This document shows positions 9,080-16,666 of a DNA stretch of 64,000 nt, in pieces (positions within the stretch are counted from its first letter, which is position 1; each line of letters begins with the position of its first letter). The translations under genes and the position numbers were made by a program. The stretch is from NCBI RefSeq assembly GCF_001402915.1, contig NZ_CP012945.1, positions 1,312,001-1,376,000 on the forward strand. The letters run 5' to 3'. The stretch comes from Devosia sp. A16 (GTDB lineage: Bacteria > Pseudomonadota > Alphaproteobacteria > Rhizobiales > Devosiaceae). The notes under the pieces are model-generated. The model did no database searches. It saw nothing but the letters and a program-made list of their open reading frames with translations, and was not told where the DNA came from.

Positions 9080-9721
9080 TCAGAACGACCAGTTGAGCCC
9101 GACGGTGACCTGGTGCGTCGTGATCGTCGAATCGAAGTTGCCGAAGCCAACGTCATAGGTCTGCGTGCCATAATCGGAATAGCGGTACTGCAGATCGACC
9201 GACAGGTTCTCCGTGGCCGCAAATTCGACGCCGGCGCCGACGGTCCAACCGACATGCACGTTCGAGTCGGACAGGCCTGAAATGTCGTTGTCGATGGTGT
9301 TGTTGGCAACTGCCAGACCTGCGGTCAGGTAAGGCAGGAAGGCGCCACCGTCGAAGCCGAGCCGGCCGCGCAGCGAGCCGATCCAGTCGAGCTGCGATGT
9401 TCCGAAGGGCTCGTCATAGCCGATGTTCGACCAGGCGATGTCGCCCACGATGCCGGCGACGATACCGCTGGACACGGTGAAGTTGGCACCCAGCGCCACG
9501 CCGGCAAGCCAGCCGGAAACGTCGGTCTCGAAGCCGCCGTCTTCGGAATAGTTGCCGGCGCCGTAGCCGCCGAACACCCCGATATAGGCGCCATCCCAGT
9601 TGCCAGTCACGTCAACGACGCCAACGGCGGGCTCGTCAATGATGAGATCGGCAGCGTGAGCAGCCGACGAAATCGCAACGGCCGAAACACCTGCGGCCAG
9701 CAGCAATGCAAACCTAGTCAT
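9080..9721 (-). CDS. outer membrane beta-barrel protein, array copy 3
   Basis: Barrel paralog of 213 aa starting at 9721 (MTRFALLLAAGVSAVAI, signal peptide ending AAHA before ADLIIDEPAVG). The upstream in-frame start would destroy the signal peptide. Motifs: NWDGAYIGVFGGYG, GSLRGRLGFDGG, VHVGWTVGAGVEFA, QYRYSDYG. It ends NWSF. Overall closest in its N-terminal motif to copy 1, consistent with a local duplication. Transcribed on its own to judge from the terminators on both sides. Confidence 0.93.
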   Translation of the reverse strand: MTRFALLLAAGVSAVAISSAAHAADLIIDEPAVGVVDVTGNWDGAYIGVFGGYGAGNYSEDGGFETDVSGWLAGVALGANFTVSSGIVAGIVGDIAWSNIGYDEPFGTSQLDWIGSLRGRLGFDGGAFLPYLTAGLAVANNTIDNDISGLSDSNVHVGWTVGAGVEFAATENLSVDLQYRYSDYGTQTYDVGFGNFDSTITTHQVTVGLNWSF

Positions 9722-9871
9722 AATCAACCTCCAGTACGATGACGCCACCATTGGGCATTGAGTGTTGCCAAACAAATCACAAGCGCCTGCGGTTCAGCAC
9801 GATTTCGCCAAAATCTCACCACTGTTGCGCCGGCGACACATTTCTGCCCTTCGCCGCGAACCAAACACAAG

Positions 9872-9897
9872 GGCCACCCAGTGGGGGGCCTTGCAGG
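9872..9897 (-). terminator. degenerate terminator-like hairpin after the decayed barrel copy
   Basis: Minus-strand AAGGCCCCCCACTGGGTGGCCCTT contains GGCC-type arms with mismatches, at the same distance from the decayed copy's stop as the terminators of intact copies. It looks like an eroded member of the left-half terminator class. Confidence 0.45.
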
Positions 9898-9915
9898 TCA
9901 TGCGGGCAACCGGGC

Positions 9916-10205
9916 TCAGGACGACGAGTTGAGGCCGGCAGTAACCGAATGGGTTTCGAGGCCGACATTGGGGGCGGCGTAGTCCTCCGGCGCCAGGTCG
10001 GTGTAGCGATACAGCAGATCGAGCGACAGCGCGTCGCTGACGGCGAACTCGACACCAGCACCGATGGTCCAGCCGACATGCAGGTTGGTGACGTGGGAGG
10101 CAAGGCATGGCCCTGGCCGAACGCCAGACCGGCGGTCAGACAGGGCATGAATGCGCCGCCGTCGTAGCCGAGCCGGCCACGAACCTAGCCGACCCAGTTG
10201 CACCG
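9916..10205 (-). pseudogene. decayed outer membrane barrel copy (5'-truncated, stop and frameshift)
   Basis: The C-terminal half of a barrel paralog is recognisable but broken. In one frame the minus strand reads NWVG, a TAG stop, then VRGRLGYDGGAFMPCLTAGL; intact copies have Ser or a similar residue at the stop position. A frame change follows near 10090, after which LHVGWTIGAGVEFAV and LLYRYTDL continue in another frame. The end is GLNSSS instead of the family's N(F/W)xF ending. No signal peptide or N-terminal half is found upstream. At least four lesions make this a pseudogene, not a sequencing slip. Confidence 0.88.
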
Positions 10206-10239
10206 ATTTCGTTGATGAGATTGGTCCTGGCGATACGGC

Positions 10240-10271
10240 AAAAAGAAAGGGCCGCCCGGAGGCGACCCTTT
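10240..10271 (-). terminator. orphan terminator inside the barrel array
   Basis: Minus-strand hairpin AAAGGGTCGCC-tccg-GGCGGCCCTTT followed by a TTTCTTTTT-like run. It belongs to the GGCC class found after barrel copies 1-3, yet no barrel gene ends upstream of it. The nearest upstream candidate is the 23-aa ORF at 10338-10409. Confidence 0.8.
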
Positions 10272-10337
10272 CCGATTTCGTGGCTTTCGAAGCAGTCATT
10301 GCCGGATGACAAAAGCCATCGGGCGAGGTGCCTTCGA

Positions 10338-10409
10338 TCAGGCCAGAGGCTGCTCCGAGCTAACGGAGACTCCAAGACCCTTCGAAACCGACGATTTCTG
10401 ATGAGACAC
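10338..10409 (-). CDS. possible small peptide ORF (23 aa)
   Basis: GTG-initiated ORF with a strong Shine-Dalgarno (AAGGAGG, 8 bases before GTG) and a terminator 66 bp after its stop (10240-10271), between barrel paralogs. The peptide starts MSHQKSSVSKG and ends SSEQPLA: hydrophilic, serine-rich, without a signal peptide or membrane helix. I do not recognise it. It could be a real small protein, a leader peptide, or the remains of a deleted gene whose ribosome site and terminator survive. The evidence is the unusually good initiation site together with the terminator. Confidence 0.35.
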   Translation of the reverse strand: MSHQKSSVSKGLGVSVSSEQPLA

Positions 10410-10601
10410 TTGGACCACCTCCTTCTTGCTGGTTGAACATGACAGCCAAGGTGGGACGGTTTTGCCTATCTTGCAAGGGCAAATGCGCAACAGCTGTGGA
10501 TGAGCGGTAGCCTCCGCAGTGTAGCCTCGCTGCTCGAGATCAAATCGACATCGGCTGCGCGTGCGGCGCAACTCTACTTCCGCGCCGCACCCCGACAGAC
10601 G

Positions 10602-10638
10602 AAAAATGACCCCGCCACCGGCAGTGCCGGGCGGGGTC
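10602..10638 (-). terminator. rho-independent terminator of barrel gene 5
   Basis: Minus-strand GACCCCGCC...GGCGGGGTC hairpin followed by ATTTTTC. This is the first of the CCCCGCC-class terminators that mark the right half of the array. Confidence 0.9.
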
Positions 10639-10663
10639 ACCATTTGGCCCTATAGCCGCTAGA

Positions 10664-11341
10664 TCAGAACTTGAAGTTCACACCGGCAGAGATGGTGTGC
10701 GCAGTCAGGCCCAGGTCGGTGTCACCACCATCGAGCGTGTAGGTCTGCGAGCCGTAGTCGCTATAGCGATACAGCAGGTCGACCGAAATGTTGTCGGCCA
10801 CCGCGAATTCGACGCCCGCACCGACGGTCCAGCCGATATGGGTGGCATCGTCCTCGACACCCGGAACCACCGTGTTGTCGGTGGCAGTGGCCCCCGCGAA
10901 GGCCACACCAGCGGTCAGGTAAGGCAGGAACGCGCCGCCGTCGAACCCGAGCCGGCCGCGGATGCTGCCGAGCCAGTTCACGTCGTAAGCGATGCCATCA
11001 ACGGCATCATCGCCGCTGATGTCGGACCAGGCGATGTCGGCAACGATACCGGCAACGATAGCCTCTGACACGGTAAAGTTGGCGCCGACGGCGACACCGA
11101 GCTGCCAGCCGGTCAGGTCATATTCGGTGTCGGGGACGTTGAAGTAGCCCTCGTCATCGTTGACCGTGCCCCAGCCATAGCCGGCGAAGGCGCCGACGTA
11201 GACGCCGTCCCAGTTGCCACTGGTATCGACGACACCGACGACGGGCGCCGGCTCGGAAATGATGAGGTCGGCCGCCTGGACGGACGAGATGAAGCCCAGG
11301 GCAGCAACGCCGGCGAGCAGGGAAATCGTGAGACGGTTCAT
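10664..11341 (-). CDS. outer membrane beta-barrel protein, array copy 5
   Basis: Barrel paralog of 225 aa with signal peptide MNRLTISLLAGVAALGF ending SVQA before ADLIISEPAPVVGVV. Conserved blocks: NWDGVYVGAFAGYGWG, GSIRGRLGFDGG, HIGWTVGAGVEFAV, LLYRYSDYG and the NFKF terminus. The IISEPAP motif and the WGT(V/L) loop link it to copy 6 more than to copies 1-3. A CCCCGCC-type terminator follows. Confidence 0.93.
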   Translation of the reverse strand: MNRLTISLLAGVAALGFISSVQAADLIISEPAPVVGVVDTSGNWDGVYVGAFAGYGWGTVNDDEGYFNVPDTEYDLTGWQLGVAVGANFTVSEAIVAGIVADIAWSDISGDDAVDGIAYDVNWLGSIRGRLGFDGGAFLPYLTAGVAFAGATATDNTVVPGVEDDATHIGWTVGAGVEFAVADNISVDLLYRYSDYGSQTYTLDGGDTDLGLTAHTISAGVNFKF

Positions 11342-11577
11342 TGGATGGCCTCCATAAAAACAACGCTCTCAAGATACGCACGTTTGGGTGAAAGGAAACC
11401 CGAGGGCGCCAGCAACGCACAGGTTAGCCGCAAGGTGTCACATCGACGACACACATGAGGCGACGGCGTTAACATATGTTAGTGAGCCACATCTGGTCAG
11501 AATTGCACCACGCATGCGACAGCACTGAGCCAGTGTTCCGCGTTGCTACGAAAAATGACGATAGTATCTGCAAAGTC

Positions 11578-11610
11578 AAACCCCGCCGCGGTTTGCACCG
11601 GGCGGGGCTT
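11578..11610 (-). terminator. rho-independent terminator of barrel gene 6
   Basis: Minus-strand AAGCCCCGCC...GGCGGGGTTT hairpin, followed by GACTTTG. CCCCGCC class. It lies about 40 bp after the stop of the 11650-12321 gene. Confidence 0.85.
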
Positions 11611-11649
11611 GATTTGATGACCGTTCGGCCCGGAGGCCGAGACCGGAAA

Positions 11650-12321
11650 TCAGAAGCGGAAGTTGATACCGGCGGTGACCGCGTGCGAGGTCAGGCTGTA
11701 GTCGGTCGGAACGTTCAGGTCGTAGGTCTTGGTTCCGAAATCCGAGTAGCGGTACTGCAGGTCCAGCGACACGTTATCGGCCACTGCGAACTCGACACCG
11801 GCGCCGAGGGTCCAGCCGATATGGGTCTGGGTGTCATCGATCGGGGTCGCGTTGTCGGTGAGCGTGTTGTTGGCGAAGGCGAGACCGCCGGTGATGTACG
11901 GGAGGAATGCACCGCCATCGAAGCCGAGACGGCCGCGGATGCTGCCCTGCCAGTCGGTCTTCGAGGTGAGGTCACCACCAACGAAGTCGCCGCCCAGATC
12001 CGACCAGGCGATGTCGGCCACGAGACCGGCAACGATAGCTTCCGAGACGGTGAAGTTCACGCCAGCGGCAACACCGACCTGCCAACCGGTGGGATCGTAC
12101 TCGGTGCCGGGAGCATCGTAGTAGCCATCCTCGTCGGTCAGCGTGCCCCAGCCATAGCCGGCGAAGGCGCCAAGGAACAGACCGTCCCAGTTGCCGCCCG
12201 AGGTCGAAACCACGCCGACCGCCGGAGCGGGCTCGGAGATGATGAGGTCAGCGGCGAACGCCGAGGACATCACGGAGACGCCAGCCACGCCGGCCAGCAG
12301 AGCGATTGCAAAACGATTCAT
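11650..12321 (-). CDS. outer membrane beta-barrel protein, array copy 6
   Basis: Barrel paralog of 223 aa: signal peptide MNRFAIALLAGVAGVSVM ending AFA before ADLIISEPAPAVGVV. Motifs: NWDGLFLGAFAGYGWGTL, GSIRGRLGFDGG, HIGWTLGAGVEFAV, QYRYSDFG and the NFRF end. Good Shine-Dalgarno (AGGAG) before the ATG. Closely paired with copy 5 in sequence and in terminator class. Confidence 0.93.
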   Translation of the reverse strand: MNRFAIALLAGVAGVSVMSSAFAADLIISEPAPAVGVVSTSGGNWDGLFLGAFAGYGWGTLTDEDGYYDAPGTEYDPTGWQVGVAAGVNFTVSEAIVAGLVADIAWSDLGGDFVGGDLTSKTDWQGSIRGRLGFDGGAFLPYITGGLAFANNTLTDNATPIDDTQTHIGWTLGAGVEFAVADNVSLDLQYRYSDFGTKTYDLNVPTDYSLTSHAVTAGINFRF

Positions 12322-12492
12322 TTAGTCGACTCCTAGAGAGAGGGCCTTCACGTAGCCCGTGTCGCAGGCAAAAGCGACCTCACGTGCTAACAAACTGTTC
12401 ACGCGAGCCCCCTCCGGAAGAGAGTCGTGCCATTCGCGCCACACCTGTTTTCGGGGTGGCGATTTCAAGGCACAATCAAGGAATTTTGACGG

Positions 12493-12530
12493 AAAAAGCA
12501 AACCCCGCCACGGCTCACGCCGGGCGGGGT
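12493..12530 (-). terminator. rho-independent terminator of barrel gene 7
   Basis: Minus-strand ACCCCGCCcGGC...GCCgtGGCGGGGTT hairpin followed by TGCTTTTTCC. CCCCGCC class, 27 bp after the stop of the 12557-13216 gene. Confidence 0.9.
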
Positions 12531-12556
12531 GGAAAGCTTCGTACGACTGGATCGGC

Positions 12557-13216
12557 TCAGAAGCGCCAGTTCAGGCCGACGGAAACCGTGTGCGCAGTAA
12601 GAGTGACGTCAGAGTCTGGAACAACCTCGTATGTCTGCGTTCCGTAGTCGCTATAGCGGTACAGGAGGTCGATGGATACGTTATCGGCCACAGCAAACTC
12701 AACGCCCGCACCGACCGTCCAGCCGATATGCGTATTGCTGTCGGAATCGCCATCAAAGTCGATGGTGGCATTGGCCACGGCCAGACCAGCCGTCAGGTAA
12801 GGAAGGAACGCGCCACCGTCGAAACCGAGCTTACCACGTAGCGACCCGGTCCAGTCGATGTCGACGCTGGTGAAATAGTCCGCGTCGTAGCCGCTGATAT
12901 CGCTCCACGCGATATCGCCGACGATACCGGCAACAATCCCGGTGCCGACAGTGAAGTTGGCACCAGCGGCAACCCCGAGCATCCACCCAGAGAGGTCCAG
13001 GGCGTCGCCATCGAAGATGGCATCGGTCGTCGACTGTTCGGCCGAACCCCAACCGTAACCGGCGAAAACACCGATATACGGGCCGTCCCAGTTGCCGCTG
13101 ACGTCGACAACGCCGACCGGCGCCGGTTCGTTGATGATCAGATCCGCGGCGTAGGCCGAGGACATCAGACCAGCGCCAACCACGGTGGTCAGCAGTGCAA
13201 TGGTGATGCGCTTCAT
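12557..13216 (-). CDS. outer membrane beta-barrel protein, array copy 7
   Basis: Barrel paralog of 219 aa. The start at 13216 (MKRITIALLTTVVGAGLM) gives a signal peptide ending SAYA before ADLIINEPAPVGVV and follows a GGAGGG site. The longer frame upstream lacks a ribosome site. Motifs: NWDGPYIGVFAGYGWGS, GSLRGKLGFDGG, HIGWTVGAGVEFAV, LLYRYSDYG and an NWRF end. First gene of the array in transcription order; its promoter should lie in 13217-13400. Confidence 0.93.
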   Translation of the reverse strand: MKRITIALLTTVVGAGLMSSAYAADLIINEPAPVGVVDVSGNWDGPYIGVFAGYGWGSAEQSTTDAIFDGDALDLSGWMLGVAAGANFTVGTGIVAGIVGDIAWSDISGYDADYFTSVDIDWTGSLRGKLGFDGGAFLPYLTAGLAVANATIDFDGDSDSNTHIGWTVGAGVEFAVADNVSIDLLYRYSDYGTQTYEVVPDSDVTLTAHTVSVGLNWRF

Positions 13217-13574
13217 GATTACCCTCCACAAGGTGTGCGTCACCCTGACAGGAAATGCGGCAGAAATCGAGCCTTCCAATGACAACGATCAGCACTCTTG
13301 CGGCGGGTGTTGCCGTCCCGCATCTGTCGAAGGGGCGCCAGCCCGACATATCACGTGCATTGACAAGTACTTGGCGACGGTCAGACTCGGCCAGCGATCA
13401 GGGATGCCCCTTCAGCCCCCCGAAAGACTCTGCGGCGAAGTGGGGACAATTTTTGGGAAAGCGGGAGCGTGCGGGGACCGCCAACCCGCAACACCGGCGA
13501 CGATCACAGCGCTTCGACAGCTCTGCCCCCCTTGCGACGCCCGTCGCCGAGCCGAGCCGAGCCGAGCCAGAAAA
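13217..13574. other. intergenic region between barrel array and tRNA genes
   Basis: No gene is supported here. The segment nearest 13217 must hold the promoter of barrel copy 7. At 13546-13565 there are four tandem GCCGA units, too short and too few to be called a functional repeat. The far end runs into the tRNA terminator at 13575-13609. Confidence 0.6.
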
Positions 13575-13609
13575 GCAAAACCCCCGGCGGCCGTTCGGCG
13601 CCAGGGGCT
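13575..13609 (-). terminator. terminator after the tRNA-Val pair
   Basis: Minus-strand AAGCCCCTGGCGCCG-AAC-GGCCGCCGGGGG forms a strong hairpin followed by TTTTGCTTTT, just downstream of tRNA-Val(CAC). Confidence 0.85.
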
Positions 13610-13618
13610 TTGTCTGGA

Positions 13619-13693
13619 TGGTGGGTGTGACAGGGATTGAACCTGTGACCCCCGCCGTGTGAAGGCGATGCTCTCCCGCTGAGCTACACACCC
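13619..13693 (-). tRNA. tRNA-Val (anticodon CAC)
   Basis: 75 nt including an encoded CCA. The acceptor arms GGGTGTG and CACACCC pair perfectly. D-arm TAGCTCAGCGGGAGAGCA, anticodon stem TCGCC/GGCGG around loop TTCACAC (anticodon CAC), and T-arm ACAGG-TTCAATC-CCTGT are all present. Reads GUG codons. Confidence 0.96.
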
Positions 13694-13782
13694 ATCCGTT
13701 GGGCGGCAAGCCTGCTGCCACCAAACTGCGGGGCCGATTTCATCGGCCGTTCAAGGACTTCGGGAGTCCTCGAGCGAAGCGA

Positions 13783-13857
13783 TGGTGGGTGTAACAGGGA
13801 TTGAACCTGTGACCCCTACCATGTCAAGGTAGTGCTCTCCCGCTGAGCTATACACCC
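13783..13857 (-). tRNA. tRNA-Val (anticodon GAC)
   Basis: 75 nt including an encoded CCA. Acceptor arms GGGTGTA/TACACCC. Anticodon stem CTACC/GGTAG around loop TTGACAT (anticodon GAC), T-arm ACAGG-TTCAATC-CCTGT. It differs from the neighbouring tRNA-Val(CAC) mainly in the anticodon stem and loop, which suggests a tandem duplication. Probably co-transcribed with it, being 89 bp upstream on the same strand. Confidence 0.96.
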
Positions 13858-13909
13858 ATCACTTCATCGCAACTTCGGGCGGCGCCCGTCGTTGCGAGCG
13901 CGGTAGACC

Positions 13910-13938
13910 ATAAAACCCGCTTGCGGGTCAAGGGTCAA
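13910..13938 (-). promoter_or_regulatory. possible housekeeping promoter for the tRNA-Val pair
   Basis: Minus strand: TTGACC (13938-13933), a 17-base spacer, then TTTTAT (13915-13910), about 50 bases before the mature tRNA 5' end. A second TTGACC lies at 13931-13926, so the exact -35 is uncertain. Confidence 0.4.
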
Positions 13939-14022
13939 TTCCAGGCTGGGAAAACTGCCGGTCGAACACCCCGTCGCACCCGGCCCACGGGCCTTGCGGC
14001 CAAGAGCTCCGCCGCCCCGGGA

Positions 14023-14382
14023 TCACGCCGCCAGCAGGCGTTCGACCTCGTGCACCAGATCCTTGAGGTGGAACGGCTTGGACAGCACCGAGGCATCCTT
14101 GGGAGCCTCCGAGTCGGGGTTCAGCGCCACGGCGGCGAACCCGGTGATGAACATCACCTTGAGATCGGGGTCGAGCTCGGTGGCGCGACGCGCGAGTTCG
14201 ATCCCATCCATCTCGGGCATCACGATGTCGCTGAGCAACAGCGAGAACGGCTCTTCGCGCAGCCGCTCGTAGGCCGATTTGCCGTTGTCGAACGAGACCA
14301 CCTCGTAACCGGCGGTCTTGAGGGCGCGGGTGAGGAACTGGCGCATGTCGTTATCGTCTTCGGCGAGCAGGATGCGCTTCAT
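14023..14382 (-). CDS. cpdR: response regulator CpdR
   Basis: Stand-alone receiver domain of 119 aa with no output domain. It starts MKRILLAEDDNDMRQFLTRA and carries the phosphoacceptor Asp52 in LLSDIVMPEMDG, a switch region MFITGFAAVALNPDS and Lys in VLSKPFHL. This matches CpdR of alphaproteobacteria, which when unphosphorylated primes ClpXP for degradation of cell-cycle proteins and is controlled by the CckA-ChpT phosphorelay (family knowledge). The start at 14382 was chosen over the adjacent ATG at 14385 because AGAGG is then five bases away. Divergent from the N-formylglutamate amidohydrolase gene. Confidence 0.93.
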   Translation of the reverse strand: MKRILLAEDDNDMRQFLTRALKTAGYEVVSFDNGKSAYERLREEPFSLLLSDIVMPEMDGIELARRATELDPDLKVMFITGFAAVALNPDSEAPKDASVLSKPFHLKDLVHEVERLLAA

Positions 14383-14576
14383 CATGTCCTCTTGGCGGCC
14401 CTTCGACGGCTGTTTGCCGCGGCACTTTAATGCGTGATGTTTAATGCAAGTTTTCTCTATCGAGAACCCATGCGAGGGCAAGTGTGAACATGACCCCGTC
14501 GGACTTATGGACATTCCTCCTGACGCGCGGCAAACTGCGGGGGTGAGACAGCGCTTCGGCGCTGAAGGGAGACCCG

Positions 14577-15473
14577 GTGCAGTCCGACTATTGGGACAGG
14601 CCAGCATTCGAAACCATCCGGCCTCGCCGGGTGATGGCACCTCTGGTGTTCAATTCGGCGCATTCCGGCCGCGATTACCCCGAACGCTTTCTTCAAATGA
14701 CCCGGCTCGACCACCTGTCGATCCGCCAGTCCGAAGATGCTTTCGTCGACGAGCTGTTCCAGCGTGCCCCGCATCTGGGGGCGCCGCTGATCCGCGCGCA
14801 TTTTCCCCGGGCCTATCTCGACGTGAACCGTGAGCCGTGGGAGCTCGATCCCACCATGTTCGTCGAGCCGCTGTCGGAGCGCTTCAACACCACCAGCCCG
14901 CGCGTCGCCGCCGGGCTCGGCACGCTGGCGCGCGTGGTGGCCGAGAACAAGCCGATCTACAAGGAGCGGCTGACGCTCGACGACGCGCGCATGCGCATCG
15001 AGGGCATCTACCAGCCCTATCACGCCACCATGCAGCGACTGCTGACCGAGGCCTATGGCAGCTTCGGCGTGGCTGTGCTGATCGATTGCCATTCTATGCC
15101 GCGACTGTCCCGCACGGGCGATCGACTCGGCCCCGACGTGGTGCTGGGCGACCGCTATGGCACCACCTGCGCCCCGATTCTCGCCGATCTCGCCGAAATG
15201 GTATTCGCCGGCGCCGGATTGCGCGTCGCCCGCAACCGGCCCTACGCCGGCGGCTTCTGCACCCGCACCTATGGCCGCCCCCAGCATGGTGTGCACGCCC
15301 TGCAGATCGAGCTCAGCCGCCATCTCTACATGAACGAAGTGACGCTGGAGAAGAATGCCGGTTTCGGCGCCATGCGCCAACTGGTGGACCGGCTGGTCGC
15401 GACGCTGGTCGGGCTCGATTTCGCCATGCTGGCGCCGCCCGCCCCGATCTCGGAGAAATACGCGGCGGAGTGA
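14577..15473 (+). CDS. N-formylglutamate amidohydrolase family protein
   Basis: 298-aa zinc amidohydrolase of the N-formylglutamate deformylase family, which in histidine degradation releases formate from N-formylglutamate. Seen: VFNSAHSGRDYPERF near the N-terminus (metal-binding His), LIDCHSMPR in the middle and RNRPYAGGFCTRTYG towards the C-terminal half. It starts with GTG at 14577, behind GAAGGGAG. No other hut genes are nearby, so a role in histidine catabolism is not supported by context. Confidence 0.9.
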   Translation: MQSDYWDRPAFETIRPRRVMAPLVFNSAHSGRDYPERFLQMTRLDHLSIRQSEDAFVDELFQRAPHLGAPLIRAHFPRAYLDVNREPWELDPTMFVEPLSERFNTTSPRVAAGLGTLARVVAENKPIYKERLTLDDARMRIEGIYQPYHATMQRLLTEAYGSFGVAVLIDCHSMPRLSRTGDRLGPDVVLGDRYGTTCAPILADLAEMVFAGAGLRVARNRPYAGGFCTRTYGRPQHGVHALQIELSRHLYMNEVTLEKNAGFGAMRQLVDRLVATLVGLDFAMLAPPAPISEKYAAE

Positions 15474-15536
15474 CGCCGGCGCTGGTCACCGAACGTTCGG
15501 GCCTACGGGCTAAGCGATTAGAGTTCCCAGAAAAAT

Positions 15537-15556
15537 CGGGCCGCCGGAGCGGCCCA
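15537..15556 (+). terminator. hairpin after the amidohydrolase gene
   Basis: Inverted repeat GGGCCGC-cggagc-GCGGCCC-like (ccGGAGcgg core), 64 bp after the stop. The T run is poor, so it may be a terminator or a processing hairpin for what follows. Confidence 0.45.
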
Positions 15557-15572
15557 GTCAAGGGAGGAAACG

Positions 15573-15650
15573 ATGACGGCCAGCGTGCGTTGCCTAAGTC
15601 GAAGCAAGAGGCTCGAAAGCCGCCCATCCATCATGCAGTTACTGGCGTGA
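15573..15650 (+). CDS. possible small protein ORF (25 aa)
   Basis: ATG ORF directly after an excellent ribosome site (AGGGAGGAAACG then ATG). The product begins MTASVRCLSRSKRLESR and ends IMQLLA: basic, no signal peptide. It lies in the 343-bp gap before hisN, just behind a hairpin (15537-15556). I do not recognise the sequence. Either a short real protein or a leader ORF; the main evidence is the initiation site, so conservation in relatives would decide. Confidence 0.35.
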   Translation: MTASVRCLSRSKRLESRPSIMQLLA

Positions 15651-15816
15651 ACTGATTTGCCGCCATTCACAAGATGGCTGAAAGTCTTCAACAGATAAAC
15701 TCGTGCCGTTGTTGCAAAAATGAATCACGATCGTCACAGAGTATTCGCGCGACGCGGCTCGCGGCGGCCGCTAGCCCGCTGTCAAATCTCACGAATTCGG
15801 GGCCGGGAAGGCTGAC

Positions 15817-16644
15817 ATGAACGATACATCTCTTGGCGTCGACGATCTGGGCGGGCTCACCGCCGACCTGGTGCGCCGCACCCTGCTTGATGCCGCCGAG
15901 ATCGCGGCGAGCATCACCTTGCCTCGCTTCCGCCAGGGCATCGCGGTGGACAACAAGTGGTCGGTGGGGTTCGATCCGGTCACCGAAGCCGACCGCGAAG
16001 CCGAACGCGTTATCCGCGAGCTGATCGGAACGCGCTTTCCCGACCATGCCATCGTTGGGGAAGAATGGGACGACAAGCCGGGCTCGACGCCGTTTTCCTG
16101 GATCATCGACCCTATCGACGGCACTCGCGCCTTCATCACCGGAGTGCCGGTCTGGGGCACATTGGTCGGGCTCACCTATGAGGGACGCGCTGTCGCCGGG
16201 CTCATGGCGCAGCCGTTTACCGGCGAGATCTATCTGAGCCTCCCCGGGGAGGCCGGCTATTATCGCGGCGACCAACACCTGCCGCTGAGGACCAGCCCGG
16301 TGACCGAGCTGGCCAGAGCCAAGCTGACCACCACCTCGCCCGACCTGTTCGTGCGCCAGGGGCGAGACCTGTCACGCTTGTGGAACGCGATCAGTAGCGC
16401 AGTGCTCACCACCCGCTATGGCCTCGATTGCTACGGCTACGCCCTGATGGCGGCCGGCCATATCGATCTGGTGGTCGAGGCGGGATTGAAGAATGTCGAT
16501 ATCTGCCCGCTGATCCCGCTGATCGAGAATGCCGGCGGCGTCATCACCACCTGGGACGGCGGCCCGGCCGAACAGGGCGGCAACTGCGTCGCCGCCGCGA
16601 CGCCCGAACTGCACGCCGCGGCGCTGGCGGTGCTCAAGGGGTAG
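15817..16644 (+). CDS. hisN: histidinol-phosphatase, inositol monophosphatase family
   Basis: Mg-dependent phosphatase of 275 aa. Metal-site blocks are IVGEEWDD and WIIDPIDGTRAFITGVPVWG, and the C-terminal block is CPLIPLIENAGGVITTWDGG with the conserved acid just before it (NVDICPL). In alphaproteobacteria this subgroup (HisN) removes phosphate from L-histidinol phosphate in histidine biosynthesis; the wider family also includes inositol monophosphatases, so the substrate is inferred. The ribosome site GGAAGG precedes ATG 15817. Same strand as the amidohydrolase gene. Confidence 0.85.
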   Translation: MNDTSLGVDDLGGLTADLVRRTLLDAAEIAASITLPRFRQGIAVDNKWSVGFDPVTEADREAERVIRELIGTRFPDHAIVGEEWDDKPGSTPFSWIIDPIDGTRAFITGVPVWGTLVGLTYEGRAVAGLMAQPFTGEIYLSLPGEAGYYRGDQHLPLRTSPVTELARAKLTTTSPDLFVRQGRDLSRLWNAISSAVLTTRYGLDCYGYALMAAGHIDLVVEAGLKNVDICPLIPLIENAGGVITTWDGGPAEQGGNCVAAATPELHAAALAVLKG

Positions 16645-16666
16645 TGCACTGCCCCATCGGCCGACG

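Noticed and set aside
13546-13565. Four tandem GCCGA units
   Set aside because: Too short for a functional tandem repeat call; no coding effect and no second locus seen.
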